Positions 27,143-36,141 are shown, counted from the first letter of the stretch. The stretch: DNA of 64,000 nucleotides from Bacteroides intestinalis DSM 17393 (GCF_000172175.1 NZ_ABJL02000007.1:558001-622000); one strand, 5' to 3'. Notes: generated from the sequence alone by a model not told the origin. Program-made: numbers and translations.

Positions 27143-30016
27143 ATGAAACTAAAGACGTATGCTACATTCTTTTTTCTTCTCTTATTGTGCTCATCATTGA
27201 GTGCCGGTTGGCAACGGCCGATAACAAACTATACACGCCATGCTTATAAAGCCGGTAATCAGAATTGGGGGTTACACCAACATGAAAATGGCTGGATGTA
27301 TGTGGCCAATACCAATGGACTGTTGGAGTTTGATGGCGCTGGATGGAATCTTTATCCCATGCATAATGTAAAAGCCCGTGCTATGAAAATAGGAAATGAC
27401 GGACGGATTTACATCGGTGGAATCGGTCGTTTTGGCTATTTTACTCCGAATCGTTTGGGAGGGTTAGATTATACTTGTCTTTCGGATAGTTTGCCTCCTA
27501 ACTCTTCTATAGGTGTTATCTGGAATATTCTGCAGGATAAAAACCGAATCTGTTTTCAGTCGGATCGTAGCTTGTTTTATTGGGAAAATGACCATTTGGA
27601 GTATCTGGAATGTAGCGGTGAAATATATACTTCTTCTATCGTATACAATAAATTTTATATAGGCGCTGCCGAAGGATTACTCATTCTTGATGGGAAAGAC
27701 TTCACTGTAGTACCCGGTTCGGAGATATTGGGAAGAATTTCCAGTTTGTTACCTTATAACGGTAAGGTTCTGATAGCTACCCGCTATAACGGACTCTTTA
27801 CTTATGATGGTAAAAAGATCGAGAAATATACTTGTGCGGCAGATGAGTTCATGAAGAAAAACCGTGTGTTTTGTGCAGCTCTTAATCATTCTTTGTTGGC
27901 CATAGGCTCTGTACAAGACGGGGTGTGCTTATTGAATCTTGAAAAAAATGAGATCGATGTCATATCTATTAGTAGCGGATTACAGAATAAAACAGTGCTT
28001 AGTATGGCTTTTGATACACAGGAAAATCTTTGGTTAGGACTGGATAATGGAATTGACTATATTCATTTGAATTCTCGTATATCCTCTTTATATGGCAACA
28101 AGCCGGTTATAGGTTCGGGATACACTTCTTATCTCTATCGGGATAAACTATATTTAGGAACCAACCAGGGACTGTATTATACCGTGCCTTCTGTAGATTT
28201 GAATCAGACGATACCAATGGAGTTTATTCCTGGTACGGGTGGTCAGGTGTGGTCGTTTCTGAATCATGATGATAAGCTGTTCTGTGCTTCGGATAATGGC
28301 ATTTTTGTAATAGATGGTGCTAATGTGGAACATCTGGATGGCTTGAGGGGGACGCGTCTGCTCGTATCTCTCAGCCACCGACCGGATGTGTTGATTGTGG
28401 GAACATATGGCAAATATAGCGGACTACATTTGTTGCAGAAGGAATCCGGAAAGTGGAAAGTAGCCGGCCGGCTTCGGAACTTTACCTATTCTGCAAAAAG
28501 TCTTTTGGCTGAGAAAACAGGTAATGTATTATGGATTACTAATAAGGATAGAGGTGTCTGTCGCCTTCAACTGTCTGATGACTTGAAAGAAGTCATAAAT
28601 TTGAAGAACTATAATAACCATTCTTTTCCTACGGGATATGATGCTTGCCTGGCTCAGATAAACAATGAAACCGTAGTGGTGTCACACTATGGCTTATGGC
28701 GTTATAATCAGGTTACGGATAGCTTGGAAGAGTATTCGGAGCTGGAATCTTTATTGGATGGGAAGACTTCCTATACTTATCTTACTACAGATATTTCGCA
28801 TAATATGTGGTATGTAGTGGGCGGAGCATTGAAACTGTTGCGCTATGATGCCATGAAAAATACTTATTATAAGAATCCTCATGAGTCTTTTCTGAAAGGT
28901 TCGTTGATTGAAAATAATGAGAGTGTAAATATATGTGATGATCAGGCGGTAGTAGGCACAGAAGAAGGTTTCTCATTGGTAAGTCTTTCTCCGGTTACTA
29001 CGGATGTTACGCCATTGTCTTTGCAGATTCGTCGGGTATATCTGACCGGACAACGTGACTCGTTGATCTATGGGCGTAGTTACCGGTATGATGATTCACC
29101 GGTGATTATTCCTTATCATCACAACTCTCTTCGTATTCAGTACAATGTGAATACCTATGATCCTTCCCAGGCATCCCTTTATTCATTCCGCCTCAGTAAT
29201 GGTAGTGATAAAGGTCAATGGAGTGAGTATAGCGAGAATAGCGTGAAGGAATTTACAGGTTTGCACGAAGGGAAATATGTATTTAGTGTAAAGCTGATGA
29301 CAGATAAAGATCAGGAACCGGTGATTACGAGTTTTGCTTTTGAGGTATTGCCTCCCTGGTATCGTGCATGGTGGAGTTATCTGATCTATGCTGTCATGTT
29401 AAGTGGCTTGCTCTACTATATATATTATCGTATTGCCGATAGCCGCAAGCGCTTGCTGATGCAGAAAGAACTGGAACTTTATCGTCAGAAACAAGAGTTT
29501 AAGAAAGAAAGCGAACTGAAAGATAAGAAGATAGATATCCTGAAAGAAGAAAACCTGCAGTCAGAATTACGTTATAAATCGGAGGAACTGATTCGTACCA
29601 CTTTGAATATTGTGCGCAAGAATGAAATCTTATTGGATATCAAGAGGGAAGTGCTGGGTATTTCTCATTCCATCAGTGAGGAGAATCTTGTATCCCTTCG
29701 CCGGAAGACACTCCGGTTGTTGGGGCAGATCGATACGAATATTGAGCATGATGACGATTTGCAAGCATTTCAAAGTACTTTCGACTCTGTACATCATGAT
29801 TTCTTCCGTAAACTGGAAAAGGCATATCCGGAACTGAATAACAAAGATAAGTTGCTTTGTGCTTATATTCAGATGAATTTGCTGTCTAAGGAAATAGCTC
29901 CACTCCTGAATATCTCTTTGCGAGGGGTAGAGATTAGCCGTTACCGTTTGCGTAAGAAGCTGGGAGTGGAAGAAGGGGAGAACCTTGCAGAATTCCTACA
30001 GAAATTCTCAAAATGA
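27143..30016 (+). CDS. Membrane-bound propeller/Y_Y_Y sensor with C-terminal HTH, no kinase
   Basis: A 957-residue sensor-regulator. Start set at ATG 27143 (signal peptide MKLKTYATFFFLLLLCSSLSAG); an upstream TTG extension to 26975 would run through the operator region. Order: periplasmic two-component-regulator-type beta-propeller repeats (about 25-660, e.g. ENLWLGLDNGIDYI), Y_Y_Y domain (about 675-780, LRIQYNVNTYD...LHEGKYVFSVK), one transmembrane helix (about 790-815, SYLIYAVMLSGLLYYIYY), a charged coiled coil, and a LuxR-like HTH at the end (LSKEIAPLLNISLRGVEISRYRLRKKLG). It has no HisKA, HATPase or receiver domain, so the ligand signal would pass directly through the membrane to the HTH. 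Divergent to the PUL 1 susC, hence its likely local regulator. Its last 9 bp overlap the convergent WbqC-like gene. Confidence 0.82.
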   Translation: MKLKTYATFFFLLLLCSSLSAGWQRPITNYTRHAYKAGNQNWGLHQHENGWMYVANTNGLLEFDGAGWNLYPMHNVKARAMKIGNDGRIYIGGIGRFGYFTPNRLGGLDYTCLSDSLPPNSSIGVIWNILQDKNRICFQSDRSLFYWENDHLEYLECSGEIYTSSIVYNKFYIGAAEGLLILDGKDFTVVPGSEILGRISSLLPYNGKVLIATRYNGLFTYDGKKIEKYTCAADEFMKKNRVFCAALNHSLLAIGSVQDGVCLLNLEKNEIDVISISSGLQNKTVLSMAFDTQENLWLGLDNGIDYIHLNSRISSLYGNKPVIGSGYTSYLYRDKLYLGTNQGLYYTVPSVDLNQTIPMEFIPGTGGQVWSFLNHDDKLFCASDNGIFVIDGANVEHLDGLRGTRLLVSLSHRPDVLIVGTYGKYSGLHLLQKESGKWKVAGRLRNFTYSAKSLLAEKTGNVLWITNKDRGVCRLQLSDDLKEVINLKNYNNHSFPTGYDACLAQINNETVVVSHYGLWRYNQVTDSLEEYSELESLLDGKTSYTYLTTDISHNMWYVVGGALKLLRYDAMKNTYYKNPHESFLKGSLIENNESVNICDDQAVVGTEEGFSLVSLSPVTTDVTPLSLQIRRVYLTGQRDSLIYGRSYRYDDSPVIIPYHHNSLRIQYNVNTYDPSQASLYSFRLSNGSDKGQWSEYSENSVKEFTGLHEGKYVFSVKLMTDKDQEPVITSFAFEVLPPWYRAWWSYLIYAVMLSGLLYYIYYRIADSRKRLLMQKELELYRQKQEFKKESELKDKKIDILKEENLQSELRYKSEELIRTTLNIVRKNEILLDIKREVLGISHSISEENLVSLRRKTLRLLGQIDTNIEHDDDLQAFQSTFDSVHHDFFRKLEKAYPELNNKDKLLCAYIQMNLLSKEIAPLLNISLRGVEISRYRLRKKLGVEEGENLAEFLQKFSK

Positions 30017-30640
30017 ACGTTGCAATATCAGTAAACTCTCCGGTCCCATATTAAACAGTAAATCGACGATGCTGAGATTAGGCAGAAAGCCGATTCGTTC
30101 TTGGAAGACCTGATAATAAGGCTGGACAATGAAGTCCGGGTCTTCCTCTTTATAATCTTTCTTCGGATGAATTCGTTCGCGAAAATCATCTTCGTCGGGT
30201 GTAAAGTCGATCTTGTACATATTGGTACGCTCCATGTCCGGCTGTATATCTATCAGTGAACAGAGAAGACGGCATAATTCTTCGTTGAAATCGATTAAAA
30301 ACTCATGTTTCTTCTCATAGAAAGGCTGGAAATCATCTTTGTAGTATTCAAAGAAAGGAGTATGATTGTAAGCGGATGAAAGAGCATTCCAATGCAGGTG
30401 CCGCCAGTTACCATGATCGGAGATACGGATGTCTTTTAGTGGACATTTCAAGGTGTCGGGCTTGACGGTAGGGATGGAAAGCACCAATTCACCGTCCGGT
30501 GCTGCAATGGTACAGCGGTTGCGGTAGGTCTGTTTCACATAATGGTCGTGCTGCTCGATAAAGACCTTGTCATAAGCCAGTAACTTGGCATAATATTCTA
30601 TGGGTGCCAGATAGGCGGAAGAAAGATATACGGTTTTCAT
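30008..30640 (-). CDS. WbqC-like family protein
   Basis: A 210-residue cytoplasmic protein of the WbqC-like family (YLAPIEYYAKLLAYDKVFIEQHDHYVKQTYRNRC; HWNALSSAYNHTPFFEYY), often found with polysaccharide biosynthesis genes but conserved in Bacteroidetes next to lepB. Biochemical role unclear. It lies 45 bp after the signal-peptidase paralogue in what looks like one operon with lepB and dapB. The stop overlaps the convergent regulator gene by 9 bp. Confidence 0.75.
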   Translation of the reverse strand: MKTVYLSSAYLAPIEYYAKLLAYDKVFIEQHDHYVKQTYRNRCTIAAPDGELVLSIPTVKPDTLKCPLKDIRISDHGNWRHLHWNALSSAYNHTPFFEYYKDDFQPFYEKKHEFLIDFNEELCRLLCSLIDIQPDMERTNMYKIDFTPDEDDFRERIHPKKDYKEEDPDFIVQPYYQVFQERIGFLPNLSIVDLLFNMGPESLLILQRSF

Positions 30641-30685
30641 TTTGAATTCATTCTTTGGTTAGTTCTCTTACGATTTCTCCTTTTT

Positions 30686-31621
30686 CTATTGTACAGGACT
30701 GAAAAAACGTTTCCAGCGATATCCCCCGAACAGCCCGGTGTCGCTCTCCTTGGAAAACCAGATGAGCGAGGCTTTGCCGATAATGTGATCTTTAGGGACA
30801 AAGCCAAACAGGCGGGAATCAGAGAGATTGATGGAGTTATTAGCACTTACCCAGTAATAATCCTTGGTAAAGTAGCAATGTTGCACAGGTTTACCTTCTA
30901 TATATAAGGTATCGTTTTTAATCTCGGCTTGTTTATTCTCATGCAACACCAAGGTATTGCGTAGCAGAGTCCGGTTCCACGGATATACACGTACGGCTTT
31001 TCCCTTACCGGGAACAATCAGCGGACGTAAGGCCTCTATGGAGTCTTTTTTATCCAGTAGTTTTATCCAGCAGTTTCCGTTCATGGCTTGTTCCAGCAGA
31101 TAATATTCGTAACGGCTGAAACTACGTACATTCTTTATGCTATCCTGTCCCATCAGGCAATTATCACAAATGGAAAGAAGAGTGAGTAATGAATCAAGCT
31201 GCTTCTCCTTTTTCCGGGGATAGGCGTACAGGAACTTCTGGTCGGGAGCATTCTTCTCCGATGGAATGACGGAAAACAGGGAGTCTATCAGCAACGTATC
31301 TCCCGGTACACCGATACAACGGCTGATGAATACCTCACGTCGGGAAATGACAGACTCTGAAAGATTAGCCGGATTGTTGAAGACGATAATGTCTTCCTTT
31401 TCTACGGGACTGTCTCCCCAGCGATGATAATTCCACAACGCCATGAGGGGAAGGCGCAGCCCATAGCTCCATTTATTTACCAGAATACGTTCTCCTTGAA
31501 ACAGGGAGTTCTCCATACCCGATGAGGGAATAAGGTAGGAAGTCATAACGCAACCCCGGAGTAACACTACAACGAGTATTATTCCGATGATTGCTCCCGT
31601 TATCTTCCATGCCTTTTTCAT
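30686..31621 (-). CDS. Signal-peptidase-I-like protein lacking catalytic residues
   Basis: A 311-residue S26-family protein with an N-terminal membrane anchor (about residues 7-22). Aligned by eye to LepB, the region that should carry the nucleophile reads IPSSGME: Gly35 occupies the place of the catalytic Ser (E. coli LepB IPSGSMM; neighbour IPSSSLE, Ser94). The general-base Lys position in the VKRCVGLPGD block reads ISRCIGVPGD, Ser100 instead of Lys. The GDN box is also altered (SANNSINLSDSR). It keeps the scaffold (ILVNKWSYG, LFGFVPKDHIIGKA). It is therefore probably an inactive paralogue acting as a partner or chaperone of the active LepB encoded 9 bp upstream. Inactivity is inferred from residues only. 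Confidence 0.75.
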   Translation of the reverse strand: MKKAWKITGAIIGIILVVVLLRGCVMTSYLIPSSGMENSLFQGERILVNKWSYGLRLPLMALWNYHRWGDSPVEKEDIIVFNNPANLSESVISRREVFISRCIGVPGDTLLIDSLFSVIPSEKNAPDQKFLYAYPRKKEKQLDSLLTLLSICDNCLMGQDSIKNVRSFSRYEYYLLEQAMNGNCWIKLLDKKDSIEALRPLIVPGKGKAVRVYPWNRTLLRNTLVLHENKQAEIKNDTLYIEGKPVQHCYFTKDYYWVSANNSINLSDSRLFGFVPKDHIIGKASLIWFSKESDTGLFGGYRWKRFFSPVQ

Positions 31622-31630
31622 TTCAGGCGC

Positions 31631-33103
31631 TTACTTTACCCACTTAAATATCCGGTTCCAACGGATTTTACCGTCAAACCAGCCGCGATCCTTATCGAGT
31701 GACAGCCAAACTACAATCGGCTTGCCTACGATATGATCTTCCGGAACGAATCCCCAGGAACGGGCATCGGCAGAGTTGTGGCGATTATCACCCATCATCC
31801 AGTAATAGTCCATCTTGAAGGTATATTCGTCTGTCTTTTTACCATTGATGTAGATACCGTCCTCTTTTACTTCCAGCGTATTGCCTTCGTATGCTCTGAT
31901 AGGACGTTCGTAGATAGGCAGATTATCCTCGGTCAGTTTGATGGTAGCCCCCTTCTTCGGTATCCAGATTGGACCGTAGTTATTGCGATCCCACTTTGTG
32001 TAGAGATTCAGCGGATACATCTGACCGGTGAATATTTCCGGTTCCATGACGATACGGCTGACCAGTTTCTTATTAGCCGATAGCGTTTCAAACATTTTCT
32101 TTGTCAACGGCAGATCGTAGGTAGGAGCCAGGCGTCCTTGTGCATCACGGTGAGTTAATCCCATCTCCATCAACAGGCTTTCGTTAGTAACCATTGCCTG
32201 ATCGTCCTTGCTGATGCCCAGTTCGCGGAACATATCTTCTGTGATGTACGGACCTGTGGTCTGTACCAGATAGTTGAGCTGCATGTCTTCCGGATTTTCA
32301 AGAGGCTTCCCGTCGATATAAACTTGGGCATCCCTGATTTCAAGCGTATCTCCCGGCAATCCGACGCAACGCTTTACATAGTTTTCGCGGCGGTCTACAG
32401 GGCGGACTACAACGTCACCATACATTTTAGGATTGGAAAGTATCAGGTTTCTTCCGGCATTGTAGTACAAATCGTAAACGGCACGTTGTTGCTTACGCGT
32501 CAGACTGTCCATATTTACGGGATTCGGATACATCCGCTGCCCTTCGTTGTAGGCGAGAGAATAAAAGTCCGTTTGCTGATAGTTGGTGGCTACGGTATCT
32601 CCCGCAGGGAAATTGAAGACTACGATATCGTTCCGTTTTACTTTACCCAGACCAGGAACACGTTTGTAGTCCCATTGGGGCCACTCTATGTACGATTTAG
32701 TATTTACCAGTGGCAGGGTGTGCTGAGCCAGCGGCATGGACAATGGTGTATTGGGCACGCGTGGACCGTAGCTTAATTTGCTGACGTAGAGGTAATCGCC
32801 TACCAACAATGATTTCTCCAGTGAAGAAGAAGGTATCTGGTAATTCTGGAATACATAGATATTGACGAAGTAAACAGCTACCAGTGCAAACACGATAGCG
32901 TCTATCCAACTCATCACGCTGCGTACAGCCGGGTTCTCTGATTTTTTCCAGAAGCCCCAAGGGATTTTTTTGCTGATGTAAATGTCGAAGATAAAAGGTA
33001 CGACGATCAATCCCAGCCAGCTTTTCACCCATATCAGGAAAGCGAGGTAAAGTACGGTGACGATTGCGAATTTAACCCATTGGGCGCGAGTTGCTTTTCT
33101 CAT
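31631..33103 (-). CDS. lepB: Signal peptidase I
   Basis: Removes signal peptides from exported proteins at the cytoplasmic membrane. The 490 residues include two N-terminal membrane segments (about 10-40 and 66-84), the nucleophile Ser94 in IPSSSLEKSLLVGD, the general base Lys244 in NYVKRCVGLPGD and the box E motif MMGDNRHNSADARSWGFVPE. Bacteroidetes LepB proteins are longer than E. coli LepB (324) owing to an insertion between boxes C and D and a further one before box E, both seen here. Located 27 bp after dapB and 9 bp before the catalytically altered paralogue. Confidence 0.93.
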   Translation of the reverse strand: MRKATRAQWVKFAIVTVLYLAFLIWVKSWLGLIVVPFIFDIYISKKIPWGFWKKSENPAVRSVMSWIDAIVFALVAVYFVNIYVFQNYQIPSSSLEKSLLVGDYLYVSKLSYGPRVPNTPLSMPLAQHTLPLVNTKSYIEWPQWDYKRVPGLGKVKRNDIVVFNFPAGDTVATNYQQTDFYSLAYNEGQRMYPNPVNMDSLTRKQQRAVYDLYYNAGRNLILSNPKMYGDVVVRPVDRRENYVKRCVGLPGDTLEIRDAQVYIDGKPLENPEDMQLNYLVQTTGPYITEDMFRELGISKDDQAMVTNESLLMEMGLTHRDAQGRLAPTYDLPLTKKMFETLSANKKLVSRIVMEPEIFTGQMYPLNLYTKWDRNNYGPIWIPKKGATIKLTEDNLPIYERPIRAYEGNTLEVKEDGIYINGKKTDEYTFKMDYYWMMGDNRHNSADARSWGFVPEDHIVGKPIVVWLSLDKDRGWFDGKIRWNRIFKWVK

Positions 33104-33130
33104 TTTAGCTTGTTGTTTATGGTCTGTTTA

Positions 33131-33892
33131 TTATTTCAGGAAAGGGAACAAGTCGCTCATTCCCAGATAACCTTCCTTATTGGCAGTAAATTCGGCGGCA
33201 AGTACGGCCCCCAGCGCAAAACCTTTGCGGTTCTTGGCATCGTGCGTAAGTATGATGCTGTCTGCTTCCGACTCATAACGGATTACGTGGATACCCGGTA
33301 CTTCACCTTCGCGGATAGAGCTGACAGGTAGTTCATTGGCGGCACATTCGGCAGAGCCGGAAACACTTCCATCCGGTGCCTGCATGGTTCCTTTCACCCA
33401 GCGTTCTTTACGGTCCAGGTTTTCCAGGATCTCTTCGGCAAGCGTGATGGCTGTACCGCTTGGTGCGTCCAGTTTATGGATGTGATGTGTTTCACTCATC
33501 GTCACGTCGTAGGCAGGAAACTGGTTCATAATCTTTGCCAGATACTTATTCACGGCAGAGAAGATAGTCACGCCCAAGCTGAAATTGGATGCCCAGAACA
33601 GCGTTTTGCCTCCTTGGGTACAAAGTTTTTTGATTTCCTCACCGTGTTTGTCCATCCATCCGGTACTGCCGGAAACCAACTTCACTCCGGCTTCGAAGGT
33701 TTTTATATAATTGGAGTAGGCTACCATAGGATTTGTGAATTCTATGGCAACGTCTGCGCTCTTGAAAGCGTCCGAGTTAAAATCCTCCTGGTTGTTTACG
33801 TCGATGATGCTGACAATCTCGTGTCCGCGACTGAGGGCAATCTTTTCGATTTCCTTACCCATTTTACCGTAACCGATTAATGCTATTTTCAT
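33131..33892 (-). CDS. dapB: 4-hydroxy-tetrahydrodipicolinate reductase
   Basis: Lysine/diaminopimelate biosynthesis: NAD(P)H-dependent reduction of the DapA product. 253 residues, with the N-terminal Rossmann motif IALIGYGKMGKEIE, the SGSTGW region and the catalytic SETHHIHKLDAPSGTA block. First gene of a dapB-lepB-lepB paralogue-WbqC run. A TATCTTTG box on the - strand (33937-33944) lies 45 bp upstream. Firm assignment. Confidence 0.95.
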   Translation of the reverse strand: MKIALIGYGKMGKEIEKIALSRGHEIVSIIDVNNQEDFNSDAFKSADVAIEFTNPMVAYSNYIKTFEAGVKLVSGSTGWMDKHGEEIKKLCTQGGKTLFWASNFSLGVTIFSAVNKYLAKIMNQFPAYDVTMSETHHIHKLDAPSGTAITLAEEILENLDRKERWVKGTMQAPDGSVSGSAECAANELPVSSIREGEVPGIHVIRYESEADSIILTHDAKNRKGFALGAVLAAEFTANKEGYLGMSDLFPFLK

Positions 33893-33936
33893 TTTTTCTT
33901 CTGATTAAATTCACTTTATCAACGTTCTATAGGTCG

Positions 33937-33944
33937 CAAAGATA
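33937..33944 (-). promoter_or_regulatory. -7 box of the dapB operon
   Basis: TATCTTTG on the - strand, a full TAnnTTTG match, in the short divergent region between dapB and the DUF2851 gene. The - 33 element is not clear. On the + strand a partner box TACATTTG is at 33955-33962, 26 bp before the DUF2851 start. Confidence 0.5.
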
Positions 33945-33954
33945 ATCTTTTTCT

Positions 33955-33962
33955 TACATTTG
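33955..33962 (+). promoter_or_regulatory. -7 box of the DUF2851 gene
   Basis: TACATTTG, matching TAnnTTTG, 26 bp upstream of the ATG at 33989. No -33 TTTG seen. Confidence 0.4.
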
Positions 33963-33988
33963 TTGCGTACATTAACTTCTTGTTAACA

Positions 33989-35263
33989 ATGGAACTACTA
34001 TTGCATTATGTGTGGAAGCATAAAATCTTTCCGTTAAAGATGCTCCAGACTACTACCGGCGAACCGGTTGAAGTGATAAATGCCGGACTACCGAACACAA
34101 ACGCAGGCCCCGACTTCTTCAATGCCAAACTAAAAATCGGCGGTACCCTTTGGGTGGGAAACATCGAAGTGCATACATTGGCATCCGACTGGATGAGGCA
34201 TGGTCACGATAAAGATGCGGCCTATGACAATGTCATTCTGCACGTAGCGGAAACAGTGGATTGTGAGGTGTTTCGCGCAAATGGAGTACCGGTGCCACAA
34301 CTGCAACTACCCTGTCCTGACCCCGTCCGTCAGCGTTATGATGAACTGAGCCATGCGGAAATCTATCCTCCTTGTTATTCTATATTGTCTTCTCTTCCGA
34401 AACTGACAGTCCATTCCTGGCTTTCCGCTTTGCAGGTGGAACGTTTCGAGCAGAAAGCGCGTGTGATTGCCACCCGGTTGGAGCGATGCAATAATCATTG
34501 GGAAGATGTGTTCTTTATCACTTTAGCTCGTAACTTTGGTTTCGGTCTGAATGGAGATGCTTTTGAAGCATGGGCCAGCCGTCTGCCTTTTCGTGCGATA
34601 GATAAGCACCGGGATGATCTTTTCCAGGTAGAAGCCTTCTTTTTTGGACAAGCCGGATTGCTGGATGAGGAACTACCGGATGCGGACGGGTATTATCTGA
34701 AGTTGCAGAAGGAATTTCGCTACTTGCAGCATAAGTTTGAACTATCAGTTCCGATGACCGCCACTCAATGGCGTTTTCTCCGTTTGCGTCCCGGCAATTT
34801 TCCCCATGTCCGCCTGGCGCAGTTGGCAAATCTATATTATAAAGAACGGTCTTTATTCTCACGTATTATGGAAGCGGATACGCTGGAGGCTGTCCGGAAA
34901 CTACTGACTGTCACTACCTCTCCGTATTGGGAAGAGCATTTCAATTTCCGGAAAGTATCTTCCTCCCGTGAAAAGCAAGTGGGGAAGAATGCTCAGAACC
35001 TGATTATTATCAATACTGTTATTCCTTTCTTGTACGCCTATGGTCTGCATAAAGCCGATGAGCTGCTTTGCGAACGGGCTACGGGGTTTCTTGAAAGTCT
35101 GAAAGCGGAAGATAATCATATCATCCGCCACTGGAGTGGGGCAGGGCTACCTGTATCTACTGCTGCTGATTCGCAGGCTTTGTTGCAGCTTCAGAAAGAG
35201 TATTGCGATAAGAAAGACTGTTTGCGCTGCCGCTTTGGGTTTGAGTATCTGAGACAGAAATAA
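33989..35263 (+). CDS. DUF2851 family protein
   Basis: A 424-residue cytoplasmic protein of the conserved Bacteroidetes family DUF2851 (MELLLHYVWKHKIFP, INAGLPNTNAGPDFFNAKLKIGGTLWVGNIEVH, LHVAETVDCEV). The start is the ATG at 33989; a frame three codons longer uses a TTG. The C-terminus has a four-Cys cluster CDKKDCLRCRFG, which may bind a metal. The family is annotated only as unknown function. Divergent from dapB and followed by a good terminator hairpin. Confidence 0.85.
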   Translation: MELLLHYVWKHKIFPLKMLQTTTGEPVEVINAGLPNTNAGPDFFNAKLKIGGTLWVGNIEVHTLASDWMRHGHDKDAAYDNVILHVAETVDCEVFRANGVPVPQLQLPCPDPVRQRYDELSHAEIYPPCYSILSSLPKLTVHSWLSALQVERFEQKARVIATRLERCNNHWEDVFFITLARNFGFGLNGDAFEAWASRLPFRAIDKHRDDLFQVEAFFFGQAGLLDEELPDADGYYLKLQKEFRYLQHKFELSVPMTATQWRFLRLRPGNFPHVRLAQLANLYYKERSLFSRIMEADTLEAVRKLLTVTTSPYWEEHFNFRKVSSSREKQVGKNAQNLIIINTVIPFLYAYGLHKADELLCERATGFLESLKAEDNHIIRHWSGAGLPVSTAADSQALLQLQKEYCDKKDCLRCRFGFEYLRQK

Positions 35264-35280
35264 GAGGGTTCTGTTCTTTC

Positions 35281-35332
35281 AGTTCCTGCTGGAGCTCCTT
35301 GTTCATCGGTGCTCCGGCTGAAACTATTTTTT
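35281..35332 (+). terminator. Rho-independent terminator after DUF2851 gene
   Basis: Imperfect 15-bp stem: AGTTCCTGCTGGAGC (35281-35295) pairs 12/15 with GCTCCGGCTGAAACT (35311-35325), followed at once by a run of T (35327-35332). It sits 18 bp after the stop at 35263 and just before the stop of the convergent HU-like gene. Confidence 0.6.
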
Positions 35333-35336
35333 CTTT

Positions 35337-35975
35337 TCACCGCTTCACCTCTGCATCCCGCGACATGCCGTAATATCCCGGCATGGGGCGGTAGATGGGT
35401 TGCGTACGTCGCCCCACGTTTATCAGTTTGCCTTCCTCCTGTAGCCGTTTCAAATGTCCGTTGGCGGTGGTACGTGCCATAGCGCACAGATTCTGGAAAT
35501 CGTAGCGGATCAGTACGTCATGTTCGGTGAAGTACTCTTTCAGGCGCATGTCTATCTCCACTTCCGAGAGGCGTTGGGAGTGGCGGGTATATTTGCTCCG
35601 GGTGGCCGTGATGCCTGTCAGCGCACTTTTCAGATTGACGTCGGGACGGAAGCTGATGCTTTTCAGCCGTACCTTCAGATGCTTGTTCGGTGTGCTGCGG
35701 GTTACTTTCTGCGTAGCTTCCAGTGTTGGGGAGAAATACCCCAGACCTTCAATGTGTACCTCACGGCCTTCGCGCAACTCCTCACCGCAAATCTGCGTCA
35801 GGCAATCTATCGCATTCATCACATCGCCCGTCGTGAGCGAACTGCGGGCATGCACGCGGGCATACAGTTGTTTCATTGTCACTTTTCCGTTAAGCAACGG
35901 GCGGGGATGCAATCCCCTTTCTTCCGGATCACCCTCAGCATTGGGGTTCTCGTACCAATCATATACTATTGACAT
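35337..35975 (-). CDS. HU-like DNA-binding protein with C-terminal winged helix
   Basis: A 212-residue nucleoid-type protein. Residues about 30-120 are an HU/IHF-like fold (TMKQLYARVHARSSLTTGDVMNAIDCLTQICGEELREGREVHIEGLGYFSPTL), as in the Bacteroides HU-HIG/HU-like family; the C-terminal 80 residues (about 140-205) look like a winged helix (EVEIDMRLKEYFTEHDVLIRYDFQNLCAMARTTANGHLKRLQEEGKLINVG). Genes of this family are regularly found beside VapE-domain genes in Bacteroides, often at capsule or mobile loci, as here. Transcribed from a -7 box at 36142-36149, so its long leader contains the 22-bp tandem repeats. Confidence 0.78.
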   Translation of the reverse strand: MSIVYDWYENPNAEGDPEERGLHPRPLLNGKVTMKQLYARVHARSSLTTGDVMNAIDCLTQICGEELREGREVHIEGLGYFSPTLEATQKVTRSTPNKHLKVRLKSISFRPDVNLKSALTGITATRSKYTRHSQRLSEVEIDMRLKEYFTEHDVLIRYDFQNLCAMARTTANGHLKRLQEEGKLINVGRRTQPIYRPMPGYYGMSRDAEVKR

Positions 35976-36046
35976 AAGTCTTATCTCTTTATGCGGTTAA
36001 TATCCTTACTTTATTGTGCCAAAGGTGTTCGCTTGTAAATGAACCA

Positions 36047-36125
36047 CTCCGGTCGGAAGATCGGACAACTCCAGTCGTTCGGTCGGATAACTCCGGTCGT
36101 TCGATCGAATGACTTCGGTCGGTCA
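36047..36125. repeat. 22-bp tandem direct repeats, 3.5 copies
   Basis: Units begin at 36047, 36069, 36091 and 36113 (the last cut after 13 bp). Each starts CTCCGGTCG or a one-base variant (CTCCAGTCG, CTTCGGTCG) and ends GGACAA, GGATAA or GAATGA. The six bases before unit 1 (GAACCA) resemble another unit end. The 22-bp period equals two helical turns. They lie between the HU-like start codon and its -7 box, so they are in its mRNA leader and also upstream of the VapE gene. The 342-bp gap 35976-36317 contains these repeats and the promoter; no gene seen. Confidence 0.85.
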
Positions 36126-36141
36126 TTTATAAAGAAGCATG

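Noticed and set aside
35264..35336. Small - strand peptide starting MNKELQQELKEQ across the DUF2851 end
   Set aside because: The stretch forms the terminator hairpin (35281-35325) with a T run and the rest is antisense to the DUF2851 C-terminus.
36047..36125. CRISPR array
   Set aside because: Repeats are head-to-tail with no spacers and there are no cas genes.
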